64,000 nt of DNA from the NCBI GenBank assembly GCA_002786915.1, contig PCUV01000103.1:1-64000 (forward strand), written 5' to 3'. A program made the translations under genes and the position numbers. Origin of the DNA: Comamonadaceae bacterium CG12_big_fil_rev_8_21_14_0_65_59_15. GTDB taxonomy: Bacteria > Pseudomonadota > Gammaproteobacteria > Burkholderiales > Burkholderiaceae_C. The notes below the pieces were generated by a model. It was not told the origin of the DNA. It ran no database searches and worked only from the letters and a program-made list of their open reading frames with translations. Within the stretch, counting starts at the first letter, position 1, and each line of letters opens with the position of its first letter. This document shows positions 55,959-64,000 of this stretch, one piece after another.

Positions 55959-56480
55959 ATGCTGCGCATCCTTGGAAAAATCCAGCGCATCGGTATCCTG
56001 ACCGAACCCGTCGCCGTTTCAGACGAACCTGCACTCACCGAAGTGGGCGAGCAACTGCGCCAGCACATTGGTGCGCGCTTCCACGGCAGCCTGGCCATCC
56101 GCGAAGTGGACGCGGGCTCTTGCAACGGTTGCGAGCTGGAAATCCAGATGCTGGGTAACCCCTACTACAGTATCGAACGCTTCGGCGTGCACTTTGTGGC
56201 CAGCCCACGTTTTGCCGATATGTTGCTGGTGACCGGCCCGGTGTCGCGCCACATGGAAGAAGCGCTGCGCCGCACCTACGCGGCCACGCCCGAACCACGA
56301 CTGGTGATTGCGGTGGGCGACTGCGGTGCTTGCGGTGGCGAATTTGGCGTCAGCTACGCCAGTTGTGGTGCGGTGTCGAACGTGATTCCGGTCGATGCCG
56401 TCATCCCCGGCTGCCCCCCAACACCGCTGGCGCTGATGCGCGGCATTTTGCAGGCCATCCAGGCGCGGCCGCAGGGATAA
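55959..56480 (+). CDS. hyfI: Hydrogenase-4/NuoB-like small subunit of Ehr-type complex 2
   Basis: The 173-residue protein has the four cluster cysteines in GSCNGCELEIQML, VGDCGACGG and VIPGCPPTPLALM. It also carries LLVTGPVSRHMEEALRRTY. It should hold one 4Fe-4S cluster beside the HyfG quinone-like pocket. It is last in cluster 2; about 100 bases separate it from the DUF3460 gene. No hyp maturation gene, hydrogenase protease, formate dehydrogenase or ferredoxin gene follows, which fits a complex without a NiFe centre. Confidence 0.91.
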   Translation: MLRILGKIQRIGILTEPVAVSDEPALTEVGEQLRQHIGARFHGSLAIREVDAGSCNGCELEIQMLGNPYYSIERFGVHFVASPRFADMLLVTGPVSRHMEEALRRTYAATPEPRLVIAVGDCGACGGEFGVSYASCGAVSNVIPVDAVIPGCPPTPLALMRGILQAIQARPQG

Positions 56481-56587
56481 ACCAGGCGCAAACGTGCAAT
56501 GTCTATCTTGCATTGCATTCACCCCATCAATTGCTACTCCAAGTACTGCTGCGGGCGCGCGTAAAATCTCGCTGAAAGGTTTGAACC

Positions 56588-56794
56588 ATGAACATTTTCC
56601 ACCGTCCGTACTACACCTCTGAAGCGACCCAATTCCTCAACGGCCTGAAGGAAAAAAATCCAAAGCTGGAACAGGGCCAACAACTCGGGCGCAACCTGTT
56701 GTGGGACAAGACTGTTGACCGCGAAGCTTGGCGTGAATTCCGCGCTGCTCAGGTTCCGCAAAAGCCCTACGTCTATCAAACCGGCAACGAGTAG
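56588..56794 (+). CDS. DUF3460-family small protein
   Basis: The 68-residue product (MNIFHRPYYTSEATQFLNGLKEKNPKLE in its first 28 residues, then LLWDKTVDREAWREFRAAQV and PQKPYVYQ) matches the DUF3460 pattern of betaproteobacteria. It is charged, without a signal peptide or membrane span. A ribosome-site-like AAAGG lies upstream. It is found beside scpA in this group, which suggests shared transcription, but its role is unknown. Confidence 0.85.
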   Translation: MNIFHRPYYTSEATQFLNGLKEKNPKLEQGQQLGRNLLWDKTVDREAWREFRAAQVPQKPYVYQTGNE

Positions 56795-56862
56795 AGCGCC
56801 CCGGTCCGCCAGCGGATCCTCGCATCGTCTTTCCTGCTGCCCTCTCGCCCGTCATCCAGTCC

Positions 56863-57711
56863 ATGGACGCCACGGAAACGTCAGACCTGTTTGACGCTGC
56901 CCCTCTGACCGACATGCCGCAGGTGGTGGACCAGGTGGCGGTGGCGCGCCTGTACGGCGAACCCCTGTTTGCCCTGCCACAGGATTTGTACATTCCACCC
57001 GACGCGCTGGAAGTTTTTCTGGAAGCGTTTGAAGGGCCTCTGGACCTGCTGCTGTACCTGATTCGCAAGCAGAACTTCAACATTCTCGACATCCCGATGG
57101 CTGGCCTGACACGCCAGTACCTGAGCTATGTGGAAGAAATCCGCCACCGCAACCTGGAACTGGCCGCAGAATATTTGCTGATGGCCGCCATGCTGATCGA
57201 AATCAAGTCGCGCATGTTGCTGCCGCCCAAGCCGGTGCCAGAGGGCCAGGAGCCCGAAGACCCGCGCGCCGAGCTGGTGCGCCGACTACTGGAATACGAA
57301 CAGATGAAACTGGCCGCGTCACGGCTGAACGAACTGCCGCAATTGGGGCGCGATTTTCTGGCCGTGCAGGTGTATGTGGAACAATCGTTGCAGCCGCGTT
57401 TTCCTGACGTGTCTATCCCCGATCTGCAAGAAGCATGGGCGGGCATCCTGCAACGCGCCAAGCTGGTGCAGCGGCACAAGATCACGCGCGAAGAGCTGTC
57501 GGTGCGCGAGCACATGAGCCAGATGCTCAAGCGCTTGCAAGGCCGACGCTTTGTCGAATTTGAGTCGCTGTTCGACCCGCTCAAGGGCGCACCCGTGCTG
57601 GTCGTGACTTTTATTGCCCTGCTGGAGCTCGCCAAAGAAGCGCTCATCGACGTGACCCAGGCCGAAGCCTTTGCCCCCATTTACGTGCGTCTTTCCTACA
57701 CCCCGTCCTGA
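56863..57711 (+). CDS. scpA: Segregation and condensation protein A
   Basis: ScpA is the kleisin subunit of the SMC-ScpAB condensin that organises and separates chromosomes. The 282-residue protein has the N-terminal SMC-neck helix region (LEVFLEAFEGPLDLLLYLIRKQNFNILDIPMAGLTRQYL lies at about 46-85). The family LLMAAMLIEIKSRMLLPPK follows, and a C-terminal winged helix (VVTFIALLELAKEALIDVTQAEAFAPIYVRL). An acidic 45-residue lead precedes the core. scpB is not seen in the window. Confidence 0.95.
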   Translation: MDATETSDLFDAAPLTDMPQVVDQVAVARLYGEPLFALPQDLYIPPDALEVFLEAFEGPLDLLLYLIRKQNFNILDIPMAGLTRQYLSYVEEIRHRNLELAAEYLLMAAMLIEIKSRMLLPPKPVPEGQEPEDPRAELVRRLLEYEQMKLAASRLNELPQLGRDFLAVQVYVEQSLQPRFPDVSIPDLQEAWAGILQRAKLVQRHKITREELSVREHMSQMLKRLQGRRFVEFESLFDPLKGAPVLVVTFIALLELAKEALIDVTQAEAFAPIYVRLSYTPS

Positions 57712-57732
57712 AACCCTTTTCCCCCTACCACC

Positions 57733-59340
57733 ATGAACTCACGTCCTGCCAACACCGCTGCCCGCTCCACTCTGAAATTTGACGTGCTGATCGTCGGCAG
57801 CGGGCTGGCGGGCCTGAGCTCGGCGCTGCTGCTGCCAGCCGACAAAAAAATTGCCATCATCACCAAACGCGAGATCAACGTCGGCTCCAGCGGTTGGGCG
57901 CAGGGCGGCATGGCGGCGGTGTGGAACAAGAACGACAGCTTTGAAGCGCACATCAAGGACACGCACATTGCCGGGGCCGGTTTGTGCGACACAGACGCGA
58001 CCCGCTTTGTGGTGGAAAACGCCCCCAAGGGCATCGCCTGGCTGCAAACCATGGGCGTGCCTTTTTCCAGGGAAGACGGTGAACTGCACCTGACGCGTGA
58101 AGGCGGCCACAGCGCGCGGCGCATCGTGCACGTGACCGATGCCACCGGTGCCGCCGTGCAGCAAACGCTGATTGCGGCGGTCAAACAGGCGCCCAACGTA
58201 ACGCTGTTTGAGCAGCACACACTGGTGGACCTGATCACCAGCGACAAGCTGGGCCTGCCCGGCCCGAGCCGCTGCGTAGGGCTGTACGCGCTCGACAGCG
58301 ACACCGACGAGGTGCTGACCTTTGAGGCACCGCAAACCATTCTGGCCACCGGCGGGGCCGGCAAGGTGTATCTGTACACCACCAACCCTGATACCGCCAC
58401 TGGCGACGGCATTGCAGCCGCGTGGCGCGCCGGTTGCCGCGTGCGCAACATGGAGTTCATCCAGTTTCACCCCACCTGCCTGTACCACCCGCACGCCAAG
58501 TCGTTTTTGATCAGCGAAGCGGTGCGTGGCGAAGGCGGTCGCCTGCTGTTGCCCGACGGCACGCGCTTCATGGAGCAGCACGACCCGCGCCTGGAGCTGG
58601 CCCCGCGCGACGTGGTGGCGCGCGCGATCGACTTTGAAATGAAAAAAGGCGGCTTTGACTGCGTTTACCTGGACATCTCGCACCAGCCCAAGTCGTTTTT
58701 GCTGGAGCACTTTCCCAATATCTACGCGCGTTGTCTGGAACTGGGCATCGACATTTCCAAACAGCCGATCCCCGTGGTGCCCGCCGCCCACTACACCTGC
58801 GGTGGCGTGCTGGCCGACCTGAAAGGCCATACCGACATCGACGGCCTGTACGCCATTGGCGAAGCCGCCTGCAGCGGCCTGCACGGGGCCAACCGGCTGG
58901 CCAGCAATTCGCTGGTGGAATGTCTGGTGTTTGCGCAGGCCGCCACCACCGACATTGCCAGCGCCAACAACCCCGCAGGGGTCAGCCTGCCCGCGTGGGA
59001 CGACAGCCGCGTCAGCGATGCCGACGAAGCGGTGGTGATCTCGCACAACTGGGACGAGCTGCGCCGCTTCATGTGGGACTACGTGGGCATTGTGCGCACC
59101 AACAAGCGGCTGGAGCGCGCCGCGCACCGCATTGCGCTGCTCAAGTCTGAAATTCACGAGTTTTATTCCAACTTTCACGTCACGCGCGATCTGCTGGAAC
59201 TGCGCAACCTGGTACAGGTGGCCGACCTGATCGTGCGCAGCGCGCAAGCGCGCCATGAAAGCCGTGGCCTGCACTTCAGCCGCGATTACCCACAGTTGCT
59301 GGAGCAGGCGATCCCCACCACGCTCAGCCCGCGCGACTGA
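57733..59340 (+). CDS. nadB: L-aspartate oxidase
   Basis: NadB oxidises L-aspartate to iminoaspartate, the first step of de novo NAD synthesis, and passes it to quinolinate synthase (nadA, also in this window). The FAD-binding start is [38 protein letters not shown]-like [44 protein letters not shown] and a helical C-terminal domain follow. The length of 535 is typical. It lies 21 bases after scpA and 55 before panB. Confidence 0.96.
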   Translation: MNSRPANTAARSTLKFDVLIVGSGLAGLSSALLLPADKKIAIITKREINVGSSGWAQGGMAAVWNKNDSFEAHIKDTHIAGAGLCDTDATRFVVENAPKGIAWLQTMGVPFSREDGELHLTREGGHSARRIVHVTDATGAAVQQTLIAAVKQAPNVTLFEQHTLVDLITSDKLGLPGPSRCVGLYALDSDTDEVLTFEAPQTILATGGAGKVYLYTTNPDTATGDGIAAAWRAGCRVRNMEFIQFHPTCLYHPHAKSFLISEAVRGEGGRLLLPDGTRFMEQHDPRLELAPRDVVARAIDFEMKKGGFDCVYLDISHQPKSFLLEHFPNIYARCLELGIDISKQPIPVVPAAHYTCGGVLADLKGHTDIDGLYAIGEAACSGLHGANRLASNSLVECLVFAQAATTDIASANNPAGVSLPAWDDSRVSDADEAVVISHNWDELRRFMWDYVGIVRTNKRLERAAHRIALLKSEIHEFYSNFHVTRDLLELRNLVQVADLIVRSAQARHESRGLHFSRDYPQLLEQAIPTTLSPRD

Positions 59341-59395
59341 CCGGCTAACCGCTGCCAGCTCCGTTAGACTCGCCAAGCTTTCCGAGGGACCTGCC

Positions 59396-60295
59396 ATGAC
59401 ACCACCGATTGAACAAAGCGCCTCCCCTTACGGCACCCTGCCACCTGCCAGCCCGCTCGCCACGCGCAAGCCGGTGAGCCTGCCGCGCCTGCAAGAGATG
59501 CACGCGCGCGGCGAAAAAATCACCATGCTCACCGCGTACGACGCCACCTTTGCCGCCGTGGCCGATGCGGCTGGGGTGGACTGCATTCTGGTCGGTGATT
59601 CGCTGGGCATGGTGTGCCAGGGTCTGTCCAGCACGGTGGGCGTGACGCTCGACACCATGCGCTACCACGTGGAAAGCGTAGCGCGGGGCTTGCGCCGTGC
59701 CCAAGCCACCACCTGGCTCATTGGCGACCTGCCCTACGGCACCTACCACGAGTCGCGCGAACAGGCACTGGGTAGCGCCGTGGAATTGATGCGTGCGGGT
59801 GCGCACATGGTCAAGCTTGAAGGCGGCGGCTGGAGTGCAGACACGGTGCGTTTTCTGGTCGAACGCGGCATTCCGGTGTGCGCGCACCTGGGGCTGACAC
59901 CGCAAACCGTGCACGCGCTGGGCGGCTACCGCGTGCAGGGCAAAACGGTGGAATCTGCTGCCACGCTCAAACGCCACGCGCACGAGTTGCAGGATGCCGG
60001 TGCCACGCTCATGGTGCTGGAGATGGTACCCGCAGCCCTGGCCGCCGAGCTGACCACCGAACTACAGCACTGCGCCACCATCGGCATCGGTGCGGGCAAC
60101 GGCACCGCCGGCCAGGTGCTGGTGCTACACGACATGCTGGGGCTGAACCTGGGCAAAAACCCGAAGTTTGTGCGCAACTTCATGGCCAAGCTGCCCGGGT
60201 CGGCGGGTCAGCACGGCATCAAGGAAGCCATGCAAGCTTATGTGAAGGCGGTCAAGGAAGGCAGCTTCCCCGACAACGCGCTGCACGCCTGGTGA
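59396..60295 (+). CDS. panB: 3-methyl-2-oxobutanoate hydroxymethyltransferase
   Basis: PanB makes ketopantoate from 2-oxoisovalerate and methylene-tetrahydrofolate, the first step of pantothenate and CoA synthesis. The 299 residues show [30 protein letters not shown] (metal-binding Asp in DSLGM). [32 protein letters not shown] and [22 protein letters not shown] follow. The ATG at 59396 ([10 protein letters not shown]) is preferred to an earlier in-frame start that overlaps nadB, because the family begins near here and GAGGGAC lies upstream. panC follows; panD is not in the window. Confidence 0.96.
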   Translation: MTPPIEQSASPYGTLPPASPLATRKPVSLPRLQEMHARGEKITMLTAYDATFAAVADAAGVDCILVGDSLGMVCQGLSSTVGVTLDTMRYHVESVARGLRRAQATTWLIGDLPYGTYHESREQALGSAVELMRAGAHMVKLEGGGWSADTVRFLVERGIPVCAHLGLTPQTVHALGGYRVQGKTVESAATLKRHAHELQDAGATLMVLEMVPAALAAELTTELQHCATIGIGAGNGTAGQVLVLHDMLGLNLGKNPKFVRNFMAKLPGSAGQHGIKEAMQAYVKAVKEGSFPDNALHAW

Positions 60296-60311
60296 CCATT
60301 TTTAGATGTGA

Positions 60312-61199
<888 letters not shown>

Positions 61200-61327
61200 G
61201 CCGATTAGCTCGGCCAGGCGATCCCCACTTATTGGGTTGACAGACTTTCGTCGCCAATGCGCAACTCCTGCACAAGATAGAGCCAAGAGACGATTTGGCT
61301 TGCCATGTCAGACACTGTGCCTGTTGC

Positions 61328-61681
61328 TCAGCAAAAGTCAACCGACAGGTGTTCAAACGTGGCTTGCGGTGCAACGGTGCGCCCATTTCTAATGAATTTG
61401 ACCAGCCCGTACTCAGCCATGGCGTGCATGGAGCGTGACACGTTGGCGGCGTGTTTACCCACCGCCTGCGCCAGGGTGTCCATGGAGTCAGGTTGCTGCT
61501 CACGCACCGCTTTGAGCAGGGCCAGGTTTTCATCCGACAACACCCGTGCCATGGCCGCAACCGAGGGGAACCAGACGTAGGGCTCATCTGCCATGCGCTG
61601 GCGTGTGCCGGCTGCAATAGCTAATGAACGCGCCCGTTGCTGCTCCACCGTGGCAATGCCCACTTTTAAAACTTTGTTCAT
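61328..61681 (-). CDS. Winged-helix antitoxin-like regulator (TumA/HVO_A0114 type)
   Basis: The 117-residue protein has a winged helix-turn-helix in its C-terminal half: VLSDENLALLKAVREQQPDSMDTLAQAVGKHAANVSRSMHAMAEYGLVKF spans about residues 47-96. An N-terminal helical part comes first. It is encoded just after a DUF6516-like gene with a four-base overlap (ATGA). Such pairs are annotated as TumE toxin and TumA antitoxin, with the toxin gene first. The call rests on fold and context; it may simply be a regulator. Confidence 0.75.
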   Translation of the reverse strand: MNKVLKVGIATVEQQRARSLAIAAGTRQRMADEPYVWFPSVAAMARVLSDENLALLKAVREQQPDSMDTLAQAVGKHAANVSRSMHAMAEYGLVKFIRNGRTVAPQATFEHLSVDFC

Positions 61682-62061
61682 GGCAACACCTCTTTTAAAA
61701 CCCGATCCACTTCAGCATAGAAATCACTGATCAACTTGTAAGCCGTGTCAAACTGATAGAGCACACCCGCGTCGTTGGCACTGCGGTGACGGTGATCGTA
61801 AGGATACTTTTGACCAGCATGCAAAAACCGGGCACCTTCGGGCTTGATACCCCCATGAGCGTTGTCAAACCCAAGCAAGCGCTTGCCATCTGGTGCATGC
61901 AGGGTCAAGCTGTACCGGATGCCGTGCGGCCTCTCGTTCGATACCGTCGTCCGACGGGCTTCCATCTTGACCCAGTACCCTTCATCGTTTTGAAATTCAA
62001 TGTTGCCGTCCAAGCCCAAAAGATAGTCCAGACCAGACTCGGTTGAGCGATGCGATTCCAT
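61678..62061 (-). CDS. DUF6516/TumE-like toxin candidate
   Basis: The 127-residue product begins MESHRSTESGLDYLLGLDGNIE. It has GYWVKMEARRTTVSNERPHGIRYSLTLHAPDGKRLLGFDNAHG and KYPYDHRHRSANDAGVLYQF, then a helical end. The pattern of a beta-sheet core with a conserved FDNAHG and YDHRHR fits the DUF6516 (TumE) family. The ATG at 62061 gives the typical start; five extra residues upstream are unlikely. An A/T-rich stretch with GATCGATATG lies ahead and may hold the promoter. Toxicity is inferred from the family pairing only. Confidence 0.75.
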   Translation of the reverse strand: MESHRSTESGLDYLLGLDGNIEFQNDEGYWVKMEARRTTVSNERPHGIRYSLTLHAPDGKRLLGFDNAHGGIKPEGARFLHAGQKYPYDHRHRSANDAGVLYQFDTAYKLISDFYAEVDRVLKEVLP

Positions 62062-62167
62062 GCCAAATATTATCACAGATCGATATGTATTAAGCCGTCT
62101 TTAACAACAACTCATCCCATCCTGATGGATCGTATTGCCTAGCTGCGTAGGGGGCAGGCCATCGGGG

Positions 62168-63457
62168 TCACCCCGCGCGCCGATTCAGCAGCGCATACAG
62201 CACGATCGCGCCAAAGGTGGCGGTGCCGATGCCGCCCAGGGCAAAGTCGCCAAACTTCAGCGTGAAGTCGCCCGTGCCCAGCACCAGCGTGATGGCGGCC
62301 ACGATCAGATTTTTGTTGTCCGAAAAATCGACCTTGTTTTCCACCCAGATGCGCGCACCCGCCACCGCAATCAGGCCGAAAACGACGATGCTCACGCCGC
62401 CCATCACCGGCAGCGGAATGGTCTGGATGACAGCGCCAAACTTGGGCGAAAAACCGAGCACGATGGCGATCAGCGCGGCCACCAGAAACAGCGCGGTGGA
62501 ATAGATTTTGGTGGCGGCCATCACGCCAATGTTTTCAGCGTAGGTGGTCACGCCCGTGCCGCCGGCGCTGCCGCTGACCATGGTGGCGACCCCGTCGCCA
62601 ATAAAGGCGCGGCCCATGTACTGGTCCAGGTTGCGCCCGGTCATGGCTGTCACGGCCTTGATATGGCCCAGGTTTTCGGCCACCAGAATGATGGCTACCG
62701 GGGCAATCATCAGCATCGCCTTGGCGTCAAACACCGGCGCGGCAAAGTTGGGGCTGCCCACCCATGCGGCGTTGAACAGGCCGGTCAAATCCATCGGTTT
62801 ACCCAGCCCCAGGCCGTTGGTGAGCAGCGCGTAGGCCAGGCTGGCAATGACCAGCCCGACCAGAATCAGCAGGCGCTGCACCATGCCACGGGTAAACACC
62901 GCCACCAGCGCCACGCAAACAAAGGTCAATGCCTGCATCCAGCTGTCAAAGTTGCTGGCAGCCATGTTCTTGATGGGCACGCTGGCCAGGTTCAGACCAA
63001 TGACCGCCACCACCGAACCAGTCACCACCGGGGGCATCAACTTTTCGATCCAGCGTGTGCCCATGGCCTGCACGATCAGGCCGATGGCCGTGTACGCCGC
63101 GCCGCAGGCAATGATGCCACCCAGCGCCACACCTATATTGGTGTTGAGCCCCTTGCCGGCGTAGCCGGTGGCAGCAATCACCACGCCAATAAAAGCAAAG
63201 CTGGACCCCAGGTAACTGGGCACCTTGCCACCGGTGATGACAAAAAAGATCAGCGTGCCAATGCCGCTCATCAAGATAGCCAGGTTGGGGTCAAACCCCA
63301 TCAGGATGGGGGCCAGCACGGTGGCGCCAAACATGGCAATCACGTGCTGCATGCCCATCACCGCCGTTTGCGGCCAGGGCAGGCGCTCGTCGGGGGCAAT
63401 CACGCCGCCTTGGCGCAGGATGTCGGGGCTTTTTTCGGTCCAGTCCAGCAAGCTCAT
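62168..63457 (-). CDS. uraA: Uracil/xanthine permease (NCS2 family)
   Basis: This is a proton-driven nucleobase importer of the inner membrane. The 429-residue protein has about 14 spans. Its N terminus WTEKSPDILRQGGVIAPDERLPWPQ and MQHVIAMFGATVLAPILMGF are UraA-type. The substrate-site spans include SYLGSSFAFIGVVIAATGY, the Glu-bearing VILVAENLGHIKAVTAMTGRN, and MVSGSAGGTGVTTYAENIGVMAATK. The ATG at 63457 follows AAGGAA; a longer frame is discarded. Uracil is the most likely substrate, with xanthine possible. Confidence 0.92.
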   Translation of the reverse strand: MSLLDWTEKSPDILRQGGVIAPDERLPWPQTAVMGMQHVIAMFGATVLAPILMGFDPNLAILMSGIGTLIFFVITGGKVPSYLGSSFAFIGVVIAATGYAGKGLNTNIGVALGGIIACGAAYTAIGLIVQAMGTRWIEKLMPPVVTGSVVAVIGLNLASVPIKNMAASNFDSWMQALTFVCVALVAVFTRGMVQRLLILVGLVIASLAYALLTNGLGLGKPMDLTGLFNAAWVGSPNFAAPVFDAKAMLMIAPVAIILVAENLGHIKAVTAMTGRNLDQYMGRAFIGDGVATMVSGSAGGTGVTTYAENIGVMAATKIYSTALFLVAALIAIVLGFSPKFGAVIQTIPLPVMGGVSIVVFGLIAVAGARIWVENKVDFSDNKNLIVAAITLVLGTGDFTLKFGDFALGGIGTATFGAIVLYALLNRRAG

Positions 63458-63561
63458 AAAGTTCCTTTTTTTTACAGGTTCAACCAGGGGCGCAGGCTTG
63501 TGACCCCGCCCCACCAGTGCGGCCGGGTTGCGCCGCCATACGCTTCATTATTCAGAGCTAC

Positions 63562-64000
63562 TTAGGCAGCACCTATCTGGGCTACCAGGCTGCCAGGCAC
63601 TGGACCATTTTTCAACGCGGCGGTAAAGGCCAGCATGCGGTCGATCGGCAGGCGCGCGCGCACACCCAGCGCCGGATCAACCTGAATTTGATTGGCGCCG
63701 GTTTCCAGCACACGCGCTACGTCGGCCAGGCCGTTCATGGCCATCCACGGGCAGTGCGCGCAGCTTTTGCAGGTAGCGCTGTTGCCAGCCGTGGGGGCCT
63801 CAATAAAGGTTTTGCCGGGGTTGAGCGTGCGCAGCTTGTGCAGCATGCCGTTGTCGGTGGCGACGATGAATTCTTTGGCGTCCATCTCGCGCGCGGCTTT
63901 CAAAATGCCGCTGGTGGAGCCCACCGCATGCGCCAGCGCCACCACGGCAGCGGGTGACTCGGGGTGCACCAGCACCTTGGCGCCAGGGTGCTCTTGCAGC
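63562..64000 (-). CDS. nadA: Quinolinate synthase, C-terminal part (cut by window end)
   Basis: NadA condenses iminoaspartate and dihydroxyacetone phosphate to quinolinate with a 4Fe-4S cluster. The last 145 or so residues are present: [64 protein letters not shown], with cluster cysteines in CKSCAHC. The 5' part lies beyond base 64000. It pairs functionally with nadB at 57733, but the two are on opposite strands and not adjacent. Confidence 0.95.
   Translation of the reverse strand, partial: LQEHPGAKVLVHPESPAAVVALAHAVGSTSGILKAAREMDAKEFIVATDNGMLHKLRTLNPGKTFIEAPTAGNSATCKSCAHCPWMAMNGLADVARVLETGANQIQVDPALGVRARLPIDRMLAFTAALKNGPVPGSLVAQIGAA

Noticed and set aside
41749..56480. Annotation of the two clusters as hydrogenase-4 or formate hydrogenlyase
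   Set aside because: Both large subunits lack the L1 and L2 cysteines needed for NiFe, and no maturation or formate dehydrogenase genes are present.
41749..56480. Respiratory complex I (nuo) operon
   Set aside because: Gene order is hyf-like and NuoE, F, G, I, A, J, M equivalents are missing; HyfB has the HyfB-type C-terminal extension.
57739..59397. Long antisense frame over nadB
   Set aside because: Shadow of nadB with biased composition and no domain match.
63940..63975. Missing Fe-S cysteine in NadA (HPES)
   Set aside because: E. coli NadA also has Ser at this point; the cluster cysteines lie elsewhere, two of them outside or at CKSCAHC.

Overview
The window reads as a chromosomal segment of a betaproteobacterium of the order Burkholderiales, most likely family Comamonadaceae (Rhodoferax/Polaromonas type). 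This is inferred from gene content and protein style: the aat-bpt pair, intracellular PHB depolymerase, the sigma factor/DUF3619/DUF3106/RDD run, DUF3460 next to scpA, and high-GC codon use. No database search was possible. Most of the window is ordinary core metabolism. There is no prophage, CRISPR array or intact insertion sequence.

Layout. 1-784 holds decayed mobile and accessory DNA: a group II intron reverse-transcriptase remnant and a truncated RelE-type toxin. 785-4476 carries an aminotransferase, a PHB depolymerase with a long basic tail, and a solitary RnfB-like ferredoxin. 4639-13602, all on the minus strand, is the propionyl-CoA to succinyl-CoA route in the transcription order mutase, MeaB, PccB, PccA, epimerase. 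Two toxin-antitoxin modules sit inside it, and a GntR regulator diverges from it. 14405-16963 has tRNA-Arg and tRNA-Pro, the two N-degron transferases (aat, bpt) and an IclR regulator. 16993-24315 is mostly branched-chain amino acid synthesis (leuA with a leucine attenuator, ilvC, ilvH, ilvB) plus pssA and a D,D-peptidase. 24570-30331 has an ECF-type sigma operon, a P-II protein, NAD synthetase, a FAH-family hydrolase and soluble pyrophosphatase. 30570-37140 has the proton pyrophosphatase, the Moco genes moaA-mobA-moeA, and ribD.

37378-56480 is the accessory highlight. Two complete, divergently transcribed six-gene clusters (hyfB-C-E-F-G-I order) encode membrane complexes related to group 4 hydrogenases and complex I. 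Both large subunits have Ser in place of the L1 cysteines and lack the L2 cysteine motif. They therefore look like energy-converting hydrogenase-related (Ehr) complexes, not hydrogenases. The small-subunit Fe-S cysteines and the charged residues of the antiporter-like subunits are kept. A decayed, internally deleted third piece of cluster 1 lies at 37378-37925, separated from cluster 1 by a gene for a 1192-residue secreted RCC1/fibronectin III/beta-propeller protein.

56588-64000 returns to core genes: DUF3460, scpA, nadB, panB, panC, a TumA/TumE-like toxin-antitoxin pair, a uracil/xanthine permease, and the 3' part of nadA, which runs off the window. Small dispersed repeats appear between genes and in places inside them; the clearest is an in-frame insertion in moeA. 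No stretch over about 300 bases lacks a described feature except parts of 1-784 and the remnant-bearing 37141-38052.
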